A stretch of DNA of 64,000 nt, taken from Corynebacterium lubricantis DSM 45231. GTDB lineage: Bacteria > Actinomycetota > Actinomycetes > Mycobacteriales > Mycobacteriaceae. Positions 30,981 through 39,828 of the stretch are shown here, piece after piece (within the stretch, counting starts at the first letter, position 1; the number at the start of each line of letters is the position of its first letter). The notes beneath the pieces are model-generated. The model ran no database searches. It saw only the letters and a program-made list of their open reading frames with translations, and was not told the DNA's origin. The translations under genes were made by a program, and so were the position numbers. Where the stretch lies: contig NZ_KB902181.1 of assembly GCF_000379425.1 (NCBI RefSeq), positions 124,001 through 188,000 on the forward strand, in the 5' to 3' direction.

Positions 30981-31623
30981 GTTCGCGCAGCTTCTCTACT
31001 GCCGCCGCAGGGTCATCCTTACCGAAGACTGCGGAGCCAGCGACGAACGCATCGACGCCGGCCTCTGCGGCCTCGGCGATGGTGGACTCGTTGATGCCAC
31101 CGTCGATCTCGATGGTGACGTCCAGGCCGCGCTCGTCGATAGCCTTGCGCAGCGTGCGGACCTTCTCCAGCATCTCCGGCATGAACTTCTGTCCGCCAAA
31201 GCCTGGCTCGACGCTCATGACGATGACTTCGTCGAAGTGCTCGAGGTCGTCGAGGTAAGGCTCGATGGCAGTGCCTGGCTTGATAGCGAAACCTGAGCGC
31301 ACACCCTTGGAACGGATGTCCTTTGCAAGGGCGACATGATCGTCGGTGGCTTCGACGTGGAAGATGATCGTGTCGGCGCCAGCCTTAATGTAGGTATCGA
31401 TCCACTTCTCGGGCTCCTCGATCATGATGTGCACGTCAAGGTGCTTATCAGTGATGCCGTCAACGGCAGCGGTCACATCCGGCCCAAAGGACAGGTTGGG
31501 AACGAAGTGGCCATCCATGATGTCCACGTGGATCCAGTCGGCGTTGTCGATCTTCTTTATATCCTCGCCGAGAGCGGTATAGTCTGCGGCCAAGATGGAG
31601 GGTGCAATATATGGTGCGGGCAT
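30967..31623 (-). CDS. rpe: Ribulose-phosphate 3-epimerase
   Basis: A 218-residue TIM barrel converting ribulose-5-phosphate to xylulose-5-phosphate, which feeds transketolase. Metal and catalytic segments are IHVDIMDGHFVPNLSFGP and MSVEPGFGGQKFMPEM. ATG 31623 (MPAPYIAPSILAADY) is the family start; upstream codons in frame overlap rsmB. It lies 5 bp after rsmB and overlaps ribD. Linking it with riboflavin genes makes sense because ribulose-5-phosphate is also the RibB substrate. Confidence 0.96.
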   Translation of the reverse strand: MPAPYIAPSILAADYTALGEDIKKIDNADWIHVDIMDGHFVPNLSFGPDVTAAVDGITDKHLDVHIMIEEPEKWIDTYIKAGADTIIFHVEATDDHVALAKDIRSKGVRSGFAIKPGTAIEPYLDDLEHFDEVIVMSVEPGFGGQKFMPEMLEKVRTLRKAIDERGLDVTIEIDGGINESTIAEAAEAGVDAFVAGSAVFGKDDPAAAVEKLRELAQQ

Positions 31624-31628
31624 GACAT

Positions 31629-33122
31629 CTATCCTACCTGTTCGGTTTTCCTCAAAACGGCGAAAAACATTGCATCTGTGCCGTGGCGATGTGGCCACAT
31701 CTGCACGCTGAGATTGTCGCCGACATTATCCATTCCCTCGACATAGTCGTGGGCGTTCAGTTCTTCGACGTGGCCCTCTTTGAGCACCTTATCGACGATG
31801 CCCCGCGTCTCCCGCAAGTCCGGCGAACAGGTGGAGTAGACCACAACTCCCCCGGGCTTGACCAGGTTCACGGCGCTTTCGAGCAGCTCCTGTTGGAGCA
31901 CGTTGAGCTCAGCGATATCGTCTTCGGTCTTCTTCCAGCGAGCTTCAGGACGACGCCGCAGGGCGCCGAGACCCGAGCACGGCGCGTCGACGAGGACGCG
32001 GTCGAAGCCTGGTTCAAGTCCTGGGTTACGGCCGTCGGCGAGATGAACCTTGACCGGCAGGCCAGCGACGGTCTTGCGGATCAGTTCGGCGCGATGCTCA
32101 CTGACTTCGATAGCGTCCACTGAGGCGCCGTCGATGCGAGCCAACGCACCCATGAGTGCGGCCTTGCCGCCTGGACCTGCGCAGAGATCAAGCCAACGGC
32201 CTTGATCGTCGTCCACTTCGACTTCCGTGACGGCGCGCGCGATCAGCTGGGAGCCCTCGTCCTGCACAGCGGCGAGTCCATCGCGGACGGGTTCGAGCTG
32301 ACCCGGATCTCCTTCGGGAAGGTAGACGGCGTACGGCGAGTACTGGCCTTCCTCCCCACCGGTAACCAGGGCGAGCTCTTCAGCAGACATCTCACCGGGA
32401 CGCGCAACAAGATGCACCACGGGACGCTGGGAATCCGCTTCGAGGGCTTCTTCGAGCTCGCCGAGCCCCACTGCTCTGGAAAACGAGCGCGCAATCCACT
32501 CGGGGTGCGCGGTTCGGAAGGCAACAGCCGCCAGTTCTCCTTGCGGTGTGAGCTCTTCGATCCACTTCTGCGCAGGCTTCCGCGTGATCGTCCGCAGGAT
32601 ACCGTTGGCGAAGCCCTTAGCTTGCTCATTGCCGGATTCCTCTACAAGCCGGACAGAGGTGTCCACGGCGGCGTGAGGTTCAACGCGGGTATACAGCACC
32701 TGATAGGTGCCAAGACGCAGTGCGTCAAGAACCTCGGGCGCAATCTGATCAAGGGGGCGCGAGGACGCCTTGGCAATGACTGCGTCGAGAACACCAAGTG
32801 TGCGCAGCGTGCCGTAGGTGATCTCGGTAGCGAAGGCAGCGTCGCGGTCCTTGATTTTGCGGTCGCGCAACATCTTTGGAAGCGTCAAGTTCGCGTAAGC
32901 ACCGTCCTCGGCGACGCGCCGCAGTACGTCGAAGGCTGCTAGGCGTGGGGCATCGATTCCGGTGCTGCCCCGCTTGGGGTTCTGCTTTGCACCTGCCTTC
33001 TTCGCAGGTCCCTTCTTGGGCCGTGCCGCTGGTTTTCCGGCAGGTTTTCCCGCAGGCTTCTCAGCGCGTTGCTCTGGTTTGTCCCGGCGGCCAGCCGAAC
33101 GGGAACGAAATCCTCCACTCAT
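31629..33122 (-). CDS. rsmB: 16S rRNA cytosine-5 methyltransferase RsmB
   Basis: A 497-residue Sun/Fmu-type enzyme. An N-terminal ~50-residue basic tail with PAGKPAGKPA repeats comes first, then a NusB-like RNA-binding domain (about 55-190), then the SAM-dependent methyltransferase core with DLCAGPGGKAALMGAL, DAPCSGLGALRRRPE and YSTCSPDLRETRG, which hold the two catalytic cysteines. The tail is absent from E. coli RsmB and is typical of actinobacterial versions. ATG overlaps the fmt stop (ATGA). Confidence 0.94.
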   Translation of the reverse strand: MSGGFRSRSAGRRDKPEQRAEKPAGKPAGKPAARPKKGPAKKAGAKQNPKRGSTGIDAPRLAAFDVLRRVAEDGAYANLTLPKMLRDRKIKDRDAAFATEITYGTLRTLGVLDAVIAKASSRPLDQIAPEVLDALRLGTYQVLYTRVEPHAAVDTSVRLVEESGNEQAKGFANGILRTITRKPAQKWIEELTPQGELAAVAFRTAHPEWIARSFSRAVGLGELEEALEADSQRPVVHLVARPGEMSAEELALVTGGEEGQYSPYAVYLPEGDPGQLEPVRDGLAAVQDEGSQLIARAVTEVEVDDDQGRWLDLCAGPGGKAALMGALARIDGASVDAIEVSEHRAELIRKTVAGLPVKVHLADGRNPGLEPGFDRVLVDAPCSGLGALRRRPEARWKKTEDDIAELNVLQQELLESAVNLVKPGGVVVYSTCSPDLRETRGIVDKVLKEGHVEELNAHDYVEGMDNVGDNLSVQMWPHRHGTDAMFFAVLRKTEQVG

Positions 33123-34090
33123 TCAAAAACCACCTTGTCTGCTGCCTCATCTGCACCGTCTACTGCGTCTGTGCCCTGGGAATTCAGGCCACGCGCCCAC
33201 GCAGCAGCATCCATGGACTTCTTTCCTGGTGGCTGGATGTTGCCCAGTTTGGCATCCACTGTGCCAGTACCCACGAATACCGCGTTCTTCTCGATGCGCA
33301 GCTCGCCGGGAGCGAGCGTGGCTTCGTCGAGAAGCGAAATAGGTCCCACCTTGAACCTCTCTCCGCTCAGCGTGGTCCATGCCCCTGGGCCTGGGGTGTG
33401 CGCGCGGATGTGACGGTCGATGGCGAATCCCGGCTGCGACCAGGAGATACGTGCATCCTCGGTGGTGATCTTCGCGGCGTGCGAAGCCTCGCCAACCTGT
33501 GGCTGCGGGTCGGCCTGGCCGGACTCTAGGAGATCCATCGTGGCCACGAGCAGATCACCACCGGAATAGGCCAGGCGTGTCAGCAGGTCATCGGCGGTAT
33601 CGGTGGGGCGGATCTCCTCGGTGACGGTGCCTAGGATATCGCCAGTATCTAGCCCCTCGTCGATGCGGAAAGTCGTCGCGCCGGTGATCTCGTCGCCCGC
33701 GCGGATCGCTGCCTGCACAGGTGCTGCCCCGCGCCAAGCCGGCAGAAGGGAAAAGTGGAGGTTGATCCAGCCGTGCTCGGCCACATCGAGGAGATCGGCA
33801 GGGATGAGGTTGCCGTAGGCCACGACAGGAACGGCATCCGGTGCCAGCTCCTTGAGGCGAGCTCGCACAGCATCCCCGTCGTCAGTGCCCGCCTTCAGCG
33901 TCGAGGGGGTGAGCACCTCGATGCCGTGCTGCGTAGCCAAAGCCTTGACTGGGGATGGGTGCAAGCTGCGACCGCGTCCACGACGCGCGTCAGGCTGAGT
34001 GAGCACGGCGACGATCTCGTGTTTACTGCCTAAGAGCTTTTCAAAGGCAACCACCGCTGGATCCGGGGTGCCGGCAAAAATAAGGCGCAT
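33119..34090 (-). CDS. fmt: Methionyl-tRNA formyltransferase
   Basis: A 323-residue enzyme that formylates initiator methionyl-tRNA. It begins MRLIFAGTPDPAVVAFEKLL. The folate/catalytic segment NLHFSLLPAWRGAAPVQAAI has the Asn and His of the active site, with IDEGLDTGDIL after it; a small C-terminal OB-like domain follows from about residue 210. It overlaps def by one base (TAATG) and rsmB by four, a tight def-fmt-rsmB coupling. Confidence 0.96.
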   Translation of the reverse strand: MRLIFAGTPDPAVVAFEKLLGSKHEIVAVLTQPDARRGRGRSLHPSPVKALATQHGIEVLTPSTLKAGTDDGDAVRARLKELAPDAVPVVAYGNLIPADLLDVAEHGWINLHFSLLPAWRGAAPVQAAIRAGDEITGATTFRIDEGLDTGDILGTVTEEIRPTDTADDLLTRLAYSGGDLLVATMDLLESGQADPQPQVGEASHAAKITTEDARISWSQPGFAIDRHIRAHTPGPGAWTTLSGERFKVGPISLLDEATLAPGELRIEKNAVFVGTGTVDAKLGNIQPPGKKSMDAAAWARGLNSQGTDAVDGADEAADKVVFE

Positions 34091-34602
34091 TAGTTCTCCT
34101 TAAACCAATCAGCGGCGCGGATGATTCCCATCGCTTCTTTCCGCGATTGTGGATCGAGGCGCTTGAGGAATAGGACTCCGTCAAGGTGGTCAGTTTCATG
34201 CTGGATGCAACGCGCCAACAGGCCACTAGCCTGAATGGAGATATTCCTGCCACGGCTATCCTGCCCGCGCACGACGACATTGTCGTAGCGCTCGGTGTCC
34301 ATTGAAATGTCCGGAATGGACAGGCAGCCCTCTGATCCAATCTGCACAGTGTCGTCCAAGGGCTCCCACACCGGGTTGATGATGTGGCCACGCAGGCCGC
34401 TTTCAATACCGGTGCAATCAAACACGAAGATCCGCTTCGTCAAACCGATCTGGTTTGCGGCCAGACCGACACCGCCTGCGTCATCCATGGTCTCCAACAT
34501 GTCTTCCACCAACCGGTCAAGAGAAGAATCGAATGTAGTGACCTCGGAAGACCGCGTGGTTAGCACCGGGTCACCAAAGAGGCGGATTTCGCGGATTGCC
34601 AT
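34090..34602 (-). CDS. def: Peptide deformylase
   Basis: A 170-residue metallo-enzyme removing the N-formyl group from new proteins. All three family motifs are present: GVGLAANQIG (44-53), EGCLSIP with metal ligand Cys93, and QHETDHLDG with His135 and His139. I take ATG 34602 as start because the product then begins MAIREIRLFGDPVL as in relatives; AGAAAGGA lies 13 bp upstream. An in-frame GTG at 34629 is the alternative. Confidence 0.94.
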   Translation of the reverse strand: MAIREIRLFGDPVLTTRSSEVTTFDSSLDRLVEDMLETMDDAGGVGLAANQIGLTKRIFVFDCTGIESGLRGHIINPVWEPLDDTVQIGSEGCLSIPDISMDTERYDNVVVRGQDSRGRNISIQASGLLARCIQHETDHLDGVLFLKRLDPQSRKEAMGIIRAADWFKEN

Positions 34603-34671
34603 AGCGTGCAGGGCATCCTTTCTATGCACAAGTGAATGATCGCTTACTAGTGTACTTGTGCGCTAGACACG

Positions 34672-36702
34672 CTAACCGATGTGGATCGGATCAACCTGGA
34701 TCCGCACTGGGGCGCCATCGTTGCGGTCTTTCCGGGTCGCCCGATTGATCTGCGCTGCCCGGAGCGCCGTGCCAAGAGCGTTGCGCCCGTGCAGCGGAGT
34801 CCGAATGAGAATCCGCTGCGCTGGGCCCAGCTTTTGGGTATCCCACGTGCCGGGCAAGTCATTGCCCGGAGGCAGGTCCACGGGGCCCAGAATCTCGGCA
34901 TGCTCCGGAAGTTCCAGCAGTTCCTGGAAGTGCTCCAGCGACACAGCTGGTGCGTCGACCGCGGCCATGTGCACCGCCGGCGGAAATCCCACTTCTCTGC
35001 GTTGACTGAGTTCCAAGGCTGCGTGCCCCGGCATGTCCCAGCGGATCAGATGCTGCACCGCGGGCAGAGCCGGATCGGCGACCACGACGACTTCTCCCTG
35101 CTGCATCTGCGGGGAGACCAACGTGGCCGTTGCCGCCCACTTTTCCAAGGTGTCCTCCACCGCGCGTAAATCGGGACGCCCGAGCAACGCCCAGGTGTCC
35201 AGCAAGACTGCAGCCCCGTAGGTGGGGTCGTCGCTAAGCACTCTCGGCTCTGCTCCTGGCGTGGCCACGACGATCATCGGCGCGTGCTCCACCGTATCTT
35301 GGATGCGATCGCCCCACGACGAGACGACGCGCGTCGACGGGAAGGCGCGACCGAGCTCTTCGGCCGTGCGCGCGGTACCGATCACCACGGCGCGGATCTT
35401 GCGCGATCCGCAATTGCCGCAGGTGTGCGCTGCGTCCATGCGCCCGCACCAGCGGCACGTTGGGGCGGCTGCTTCGCCTCCCGAGGGCAGCCCGAGCGGG
35501 CCGTTGCACCAGCGACACCGCGAGGGTGTGCGACACGTCCCGCAGGCCAGCGACTGCACGTATCCGGTGCGCGGGACTTGAAAAAGCACGGGTTTGCCGC
35601 GTGCAAGCGAACGCCGTGCAGCCTCGAAGGCCACCGATGGCAGTCGCGCTGCGCCGGCGCGTGGATCGCGGGCGAGTTCGAAATCGCTATCCCCGGCTGC
35701 GTGGATATACGGCGCCTTCGACCGCAAGGTGTGCCGCGGAGCGATCAGGTCGTGGGCCCAGCCGGACTCGACGAGCAGCTGCGTCTCGGCTGTGCGCGAA
35801 TGTCCGCCAATAATCAGCGACGCCTTTTCAATCGCGGATCGCGTGGTTAATACCTCCCGCGCATGCGGATAGGGCGCGCGTGGATCGATCAGATTGTCAT
35901 CGCCGTCGTGCATGATCACCATCAACTTCAGGTCCTGCACAGGAGCGAAAGCAGCAGATCGCGTGCCGACGACCACGCGGCCCTGACCATGGAGAATCGA
36001 CAAAAAGCGCGAGTAGCGCGCCTGTGGGCCCTGCGACGCGGTGAGTACCGTGATCTGGCGCGCGCCGATGATTTCTTTTAGTGCTGCTTCGCAAGCGTCG
36101 ACGTCGCGCTGATCGGGAACGACGATGAGTACTCCCCCGCCCTCGATGGCGACTTTCGCTCCGAGGGTGGCAATAATCGTGGGCCAGTGATCCCCCGGTG
36201 CGACCTGCCACGCAGCGCGTGCCAGCTTCCCGTCCAAGATGGCGTCCACGAAAGACGTCCCGTTTTCGTACTCCGCCCACGCGGACAGGTCCGGTTCGGT
36301 GACGGTGCCAAGTTTTTCCCACGGGGTGTCCGAATCAGTTTTCTCCGCGCCCGCGTGGCGCGCCGGAATCGCGGCCCGAAGGATGTCAGAACGCACGCCG
36401 GCATAGCGCTCGGCGAGGGCATCCACGAGCTTCTGGATCCGCTTCGGATAGACCACATCAGGCGAGATCACCCGCTCGATATAGCGCAGCGAGCCCTCGT
36501 GCTCAGTGGTGGCCGCACGCTCAATCACGAAGGCATCTACGAGTCGGCCGGCGAACCTGATGCGGACCCGGACCCCCGGTTGCGCTGCCTCGAGATCGTC
36601 GTCTTGGACGAGGTAATCGAAGGTCCGATCGAGCTGAGCTAAGCCCAGCAAAGGCAAAACCCGCGCCACGGGGAGATGCACTGTGGCGCGGGAGTTACTC
36701 AT
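34672..36702 (-). CDS. priA: PriA-like primosomal protein N', helicase motifs degenerate
   Basis: A 676-residue PriA homologue of the actinobacterial type. The N-terminal DNA-binding part has LLGLAQLDRTFDYLV. The region that should be Walker A reads VAPGDHWPTIIATLG with no GKT, and the DEEH box is replaced by IMHDGDDN. Eight cysteines in four CxxC pairs form the zinc sites (CGTCRTPSRCRWCNG, CRWCGRMDAAHTCGNCG). It can probably bind forked DNA but is unlikely to unwind it. ATG 36702 is 18 bp after metK. Confidence 0.93.
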   Translation of the reverse strand: MSNSRATVHLPVARVLPLLGLAQLDRTFDYLVQDDDLEAAQPGVRVRIRFAGRLVDAFVIERAATTEHEGSLRYIERVISPDVVYPKRIQKLVDALAERYAGVRSDILRAAIPARHAGAEKTDSDTPWEKLGTVTEPDLSAWAEYENGTSFVDAILDGKLARAAWQVAPGDHWPTIIATLGAKVAIEGGGVLIVVPDQRDVDACEAALKEIIGARQITVLTASQGPQARYSRFLSILHGQGRVVVGTRSAAFAPVQDLKLMVIMHDGDDNLIDPRAPYPHAREVLTTRSAIEKASLIIGGHSRTAETQLLVESGWAHDLIAPRHTLRSKAPYIHAAGDSDFELARDPRAGAARLPSVAFEAARRSLARGKPVLFQVPRTGYVQSLACGTCRTPSRCRWCNGPLGLPSGGEAAAPTCRWCGRMDAAHTCGNCGSRKIRAVVIGTARTAEELGRAFPSTRVVSSWGDRIQDTVEHAPMIVVATPGAEPRVLSDDPTYGAAVLLDTWALLGRPDLRAVEDTLEKWAATATLVSPQMQQGEVVVVADPALPAVQHLIRWDMPGHAALELSQRREVGFPPAVHMAAVDAPAVSLEHFQELLELPEHAEILGPVDLPPGNDLPGTWDTQKLGPAQRILIRTPLHGRNALGTALRAAQINRATRKDRNDGAPVRIQVDPIHIG

Positions 36703-36719
36703 GCAAGCAGATTCTAGCC

Positions 36720-37934
36720 TTAGATTGCTGCTTTCAGGTCGTCGACCTTGTTCAGCTGCTCCCATGGCAGGTCAATGTCGGTCCGACCGAAGTGACCGTA
36801 CGCCGCGGTCTGCGCGTAAATCGGACGCAGCAGGTCCAGCTCGCGGATGATCGCGGTTGGGCGAAGATCGAAGACCTTCTCCACTGCCTGCTGGATATCC
36901 GAGTCGGATAAACCTTCCTTAGCAGTGCCGAAGGTTTCCACGTACAGGCCGACTGGTGCCGCGCGGCCGATGGCGTACGCGACCTGGACCTCGGCACGGT
37001 CAGCCAGACCGGCGGCCACGATGTTCTTGGCTACCCAGCGCATTGCGTATGCAGCGGAGCGGTCCACCTTTGATGGGTCCTTGCCGGAGAAGGCGCCGCC
37101 GCCGTGGCGAGCCATGCCACCGTAGGTATCAACGATGATCTTGCGACCGGTCAGGCCAGCGTCACCCATGGGGCCGCCGAGGACGAAGGAGCCGGAAGGA
37201 TTGACCAAAAGCTTCAGGTCATCGGTGATGTACTTCTCCAGGCCGGCGTCCTTAATCACCCAGTCCAGAACCTCTTCACGCATTGCCTTTTCCAGGTCAG
37301 CGCGCTCGAAGTCGCGGTCGTGTTGGGTGGAGATAACCACGGTATCCAGGTACACAGGCTCGTCGCCGTCGTACGCGAAGGTAACCTGGGTCTTACCGTC
37401 AGGACGCAGGCCTTCGACGATGCCCTGCTTGCGCACATCAGTGAGACGGCGTGCGAGGCGGTGGGCGGTAGAGATCGGGAGTGGCATGTACTCCTCGGTC
37501 TCGTTGGTGGCGTAGCCAAACATCAGGCCCTGATCGCCAGCACCGGTTTGGTCGTCCTCATGTGTAGCCCCGTTTTCGCGCACTTCCTGAGACTTCGTCA
37601 CGCCATCCGAGATCTCCGGCGACTGATCACCGATGGAGATCGAGACACCACAGCTATGACCGTCGAAGCCGACGTCCGAAGAAGTAAACCCGATATCGAC
37701 GAGCTTTTCGCGCACCAACTTAGCGATGTTCGAGTACGCAGTAGTGGTCACTTCGCCGACAACGTGAACCTGACCCGTGGTCACCATGGTTTCCACGGCG
37801 ACGCGCGAGTTCGGGTCCTTGCTCAACAGATCGTCGAGGACGGTATCTGAAATGGCGTCACAGATCTTGTCTGGGTGGCCTTCAGTGACTGACTCACTAG
37901 TAAAAAGCCGGTAGTACTTCTCAGGGGCAGACAC
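36720..37934 (-). CDS. metK: S-adenosylmethionine synthase
   Basis: A 404-residue enzyme making SAM from methionine and ATP. N-terminal [16 protein letters not shown] carries the ATP/Mg histidine and aspartate; [16 protein letters not shown] and [16 protein letters not shown] are the other two signatures. The start is GTG 37934 with AAGGAA about 12 bp upstream. A perfect McbR-type operator lies 76 bp before the start, so sulfur-amino-acid repression is expected. It probably reads into priA. Confidence 0.97.
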   Translation of the reverse strand: MSAPEKYYRLFTSESVTEGHPDKICDAISDTVLDDLLSKDPNSRVAVETMVTTGQVHVVGEVTTTAYSNIAKLVREKLVDIGFTSSDVGFDGHSCGVSISIGDQSPEISDGVTKSQEVRENGATHEDDQTGAGDQGLMFGYATNETEEYMPLPISTAHRLARRLTDVRKQGIVEGLRPDGKTQVTFAYDGDEPVYLDTVVISTQHDRDFERADLEKAMREEVLDWVIKDAGLEKYITDDLKLLVNPSGSFVLGGPMGDAGLTGRKIIVDTYGGMARHGGGAFSGKDPSKVDRSAAYAMRWVAKNIVAAGLADRAEVQVAYAIGRAAPVGLYVETFGTAKEGLSDSDIQQAVEKVFDLRPTAIIRELDLLRPIYAQTAAYGHFGRTDIDLPWEQLNKVDDLKAAI

Positions 37935-38009
37935 GGTAGATGGATTTCCTTACTTGAATCAAAACAATATTCGGTAGTACAAAAATGTAGCGAGGTACCT
38001 CAACCAATA

Positions 38010-38025
38010 TAGACCAAGCGGTCTA
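38010..38025 (-). promoter_or_regulatory. McbR box upstream of metK
   Basis: TAGAC-CAAGCG-GTCTA is an exact match to the published McbR operator TAGAC-N6-GTCTA of C. glutamicum. It lies 76 bp before the metK start, in the 102-bp gap between coaBC and metK. Confidence 0.8.
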
Positions 38026-38036
38026 AGTCGGCAATA

Positions 38037-39272
38037 TTACACACGAAATTCCTCGACTGCATCCATGATTTGGGCAGCAACCAGGTGCTTGGAGCCATCC
38101 TCCACGACAGTTTCCGAGCCATCCGAGCCCAGCAACCAGCCACGGTTCGTGGATTCACCGAACACGCGACCCCCGGCTACCTCATTGACCATCAGCAGGT
38201 CACAGCCTTTCTTCTGCAGTTTCTTCCGGCCGTATTCCAGAGGCGTCGTTGCATCGTCGCCGGTTTCGGCCGCAAATCCCACCAAGGTCGTCGTTTCCGA
38301 CAGCTCTCCAGAGCGTCGCTTTTCGACGAGGCCCACCAGAATATCTGGGTTCTCCACCAAGTGGATGGTGGACAGGGAATCGTCGCTAGTCCCCTTCTTT
38401 AGCTTGGACTGCGCTTCAGAATCCGGCCGGAAATCGGCCACTGCGGCGGCCATGATGACCACATCCGCATCTTGCGCCGCCTCGTAGACAGCTTGTTCCA
38501 TCTCGCGAGTGGATTGAACCTTGACGATGTTCGCCCCCGGAGGAGTTTCTAGCGCCTCAGTGGCACCTGCAACAATGGTCACATCCGCCCCGCGGTGGGC
38601 AGCTATGTCCGCCAACGCGAAGCCCTGACGACCCGACGAACGATTTCCGATGAACCGCACCGGGTCGATGTTCTCTTGGGTACCACCCGCGCTGATAACT
38701 ACTTTCAGCCCCTTCAGGGAGTACGAATAGTCCACGCCCTCGAGTGCAGTCCTGGCAAGATCTGCAATCTGGTCCGGCTCGAGCATGCGACCCGGGCCGG
38801 AATCCTTACCCGTCAAGCGACCGTGCGCAGGCTCCAGAACGACAAAGCCACGCTCACGCAGAGTTTTAACGTTGGCCACCATGGCTGGGTTGTTCCACAT
38901 CTCGGTATGCATCGCGGGAGCAATGACCACCGGGCACGTAGCAACGAGGATTGTTGCTGTCAGCAGATCATCAGCACGACCGGCAACAATTCGTGCCATC
39001 AGGTCCGCAGTGGCAGGGGCAATGACAATGAGGTCGGCTTCTTGACCCACCCGCACATGCTGCACCTGATCGACCGCGTCGAACACCTCCGTCGACACAG
39101 GATGCCCCGACAATGCTTCAAAGGTCGCCGCGCCAACAAACTTCAACGCGTTGGGAGTTGGCACCACACGCACGTCGTCGCCGTACTCTTTCAAATTTCG
39201 CACCAACATACAGGCCTTATACGCTGCGATTCCGCCAGAGACACCGACGACAATATTGCGAGGGGAATTCAA
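38037..39272 (-). CDS. coaBC: Bifunctional phosphopantothenoylcysteine decarboxylase/synthetase
   Basis: A 411-residue CoA biosynthesis fusion. The N-terminal CoaC flavoprotein half has VVGVSGGIAAYKACML and APAMHTEMWNNPAM; DSGPGRMLEPDQI covers the FMN site. The C-terminal CoaB half starts near residue 190 with ISAGGTQENIDPVRFIGNRS and has KKGCDLLMVNEV. I place the start at TTG 39272 because AAGGAG is 5 bp upstream; a TTG 12 codons earlier has no ribosome site. Upstream lies a large gene-free gap with repeats. Confidence 0.95.
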   Translation of the reverse strand: MNSPRNIVVGVSGGIAAYKACMLVRNLKEYGDDVRVVPTPNALKFVGAATFEALSGHPVSTEVFDAVDQVQHVRVGQEADLIVIAPATADLMARIVAGRADDLLTATILVATCPVVIAPAMHTEMWNNPAMVANVKTLRERGFVVLEPAHGRLTGKDSGPGRMLEPDQIADLARTALEGVDYSYSLKGLKVVISAGGTQENIDPVRFIGNRSSGRQGFALADIAAHRGADVTIVAGATEALETPPGANIVKVQSTREMEQAVYEAAQDADVVIMAAAVADFRPDSEAQSKLKKGTSDDSLSTIHLVENPDILVGLVEKRRSGELSETTTLVGFAAETGDDATTPLEYGRKKLQKKGCDLLMVNEVAGGRVFGESTNRGWLLGSDGSETVVEDGSKHLVAAQIMDAVEEFRV

Positions 39273-39424
39273 CACGACTCCTTGAGGGAAGAAAGCATTT
39301 TCTTTCAACGACTCTACTGAACAAAGAGGCTTCAGGGCTGAAGGAGCGTTCCGATGAGTTCCGCATGGTGTTCATGGAGGTGCTTGGGGTCGCCCCGAGG
39401 CTTCCAACACCGGCGCTGCTCGAG

Positions 39425-39502
39425 TTTGGCTAATTGTGTTTAGCTAATTAACCCCCAAATCCTCCAAAAATGGAGCTAATTAGCAATACTGAATTAGCCA
39501 AA
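39425..39502. repeat. 78-bp imperfect palindrome with GCTAATT motifs
   Basis: Two 28-bp arms (39425-39452 and 39475-39502) are inverted copies with 23 of 28 positions matching; each begins with TTTGGCTAATT at its outer end. GCTAATT occurs at 39429 and 39443, and its complement AATTAGC at 39478 and 39492, in exact mirror positions. The 22-bp centre includes a CTCCA-AAAA-TGGAG mini-hairpin that runs slightly into the right arm. It could be a protein-binding dyad, a large RNA stem or the remnant of a small mobile element. Confidence 0.75.
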
Positions 39503-39530
39503 TGGGATCTCCCGCGGATTCTCCCGCCTG

Positions 39531-39563
39531 ATACCTGTCAGTTGACAGTCCGCCGTGCGGACA
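39531..39563. repeat. Structured intergenic repeat, copy 1 of 5
   Basis: 33 bp beginning ATACCTGTC, with the palindrome CTGTC-AGTT-GACAG and then GTCCGC-CGT-GCGGAC. It is followed by AAAATCGAGCCACACATG. Confidence 0.85.
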
Positions 39564-39604
39564 AAATCGAGCCACACATGCCTGAACAGGTCCCCTTCCG
39601 CCCA

Positions 39605-39637
39605 ATACCTGTCGCTCAGCAGTCCGCCGTGCGGACA
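39605..39637. repeat. Structured intergenic repeat, copy 2 of 5
   Basis: Same 33-bp unit; the first stem is altered (CTGTCGCTCAGCAG) while GTCCGC-CGT-GCGGAC is intact. The following spacer has CGCCCGAGACGGACC. Confidence 0.85.
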
Positions 39638-39678
39638 AAATCAACCCACGGTCGCCCGAGACGGACCCCGGCTACCCC

Positions 39679-39711
39679 ATACCTGTCGCTCAGCAGTCCG
39701 CCGTGCGGACA
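39679..39711. repeat. Structured intergenic repeat, copy 3 of 5
   Basis: Same as copy 2 through 33 bp, but followed by CTTTCCAGCCACACATG instead of the AAAATC form. Confidence 0.85.
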
Positions 39712-39755
39712 CTTTCCAGCCACACATGACCTCCAAGCAGCTCCCCGAACATCCC

Positions 39756-39788
39756 ATACCTGTCAGTCGACAGTCCGCCGTGCGGACA
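39756..39788. repeat. Structured intergenic repeat, copy 4 of 5
   Basis: 33-bp unit with CTGTC-AGTC-GACAG and an intact GTCCGC-CGT-GCGGAC stem. The following spacer has TGCCCGAGACGGACC, matching the spacer after copy 2. Confidence 0.85.
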
Positions 39789-39828
39789 AAATCGAGCCAC
39801 GTTGCCCGAGACGGACCTCGGCCACCTC

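Noticed and set aside
29940..31000. FMN (RFN) riboswitch before the riboflavin genes
   Set aside because: Intergenic spaces are overlaps or only a few bases, leaving no room for the ~130-nt element.
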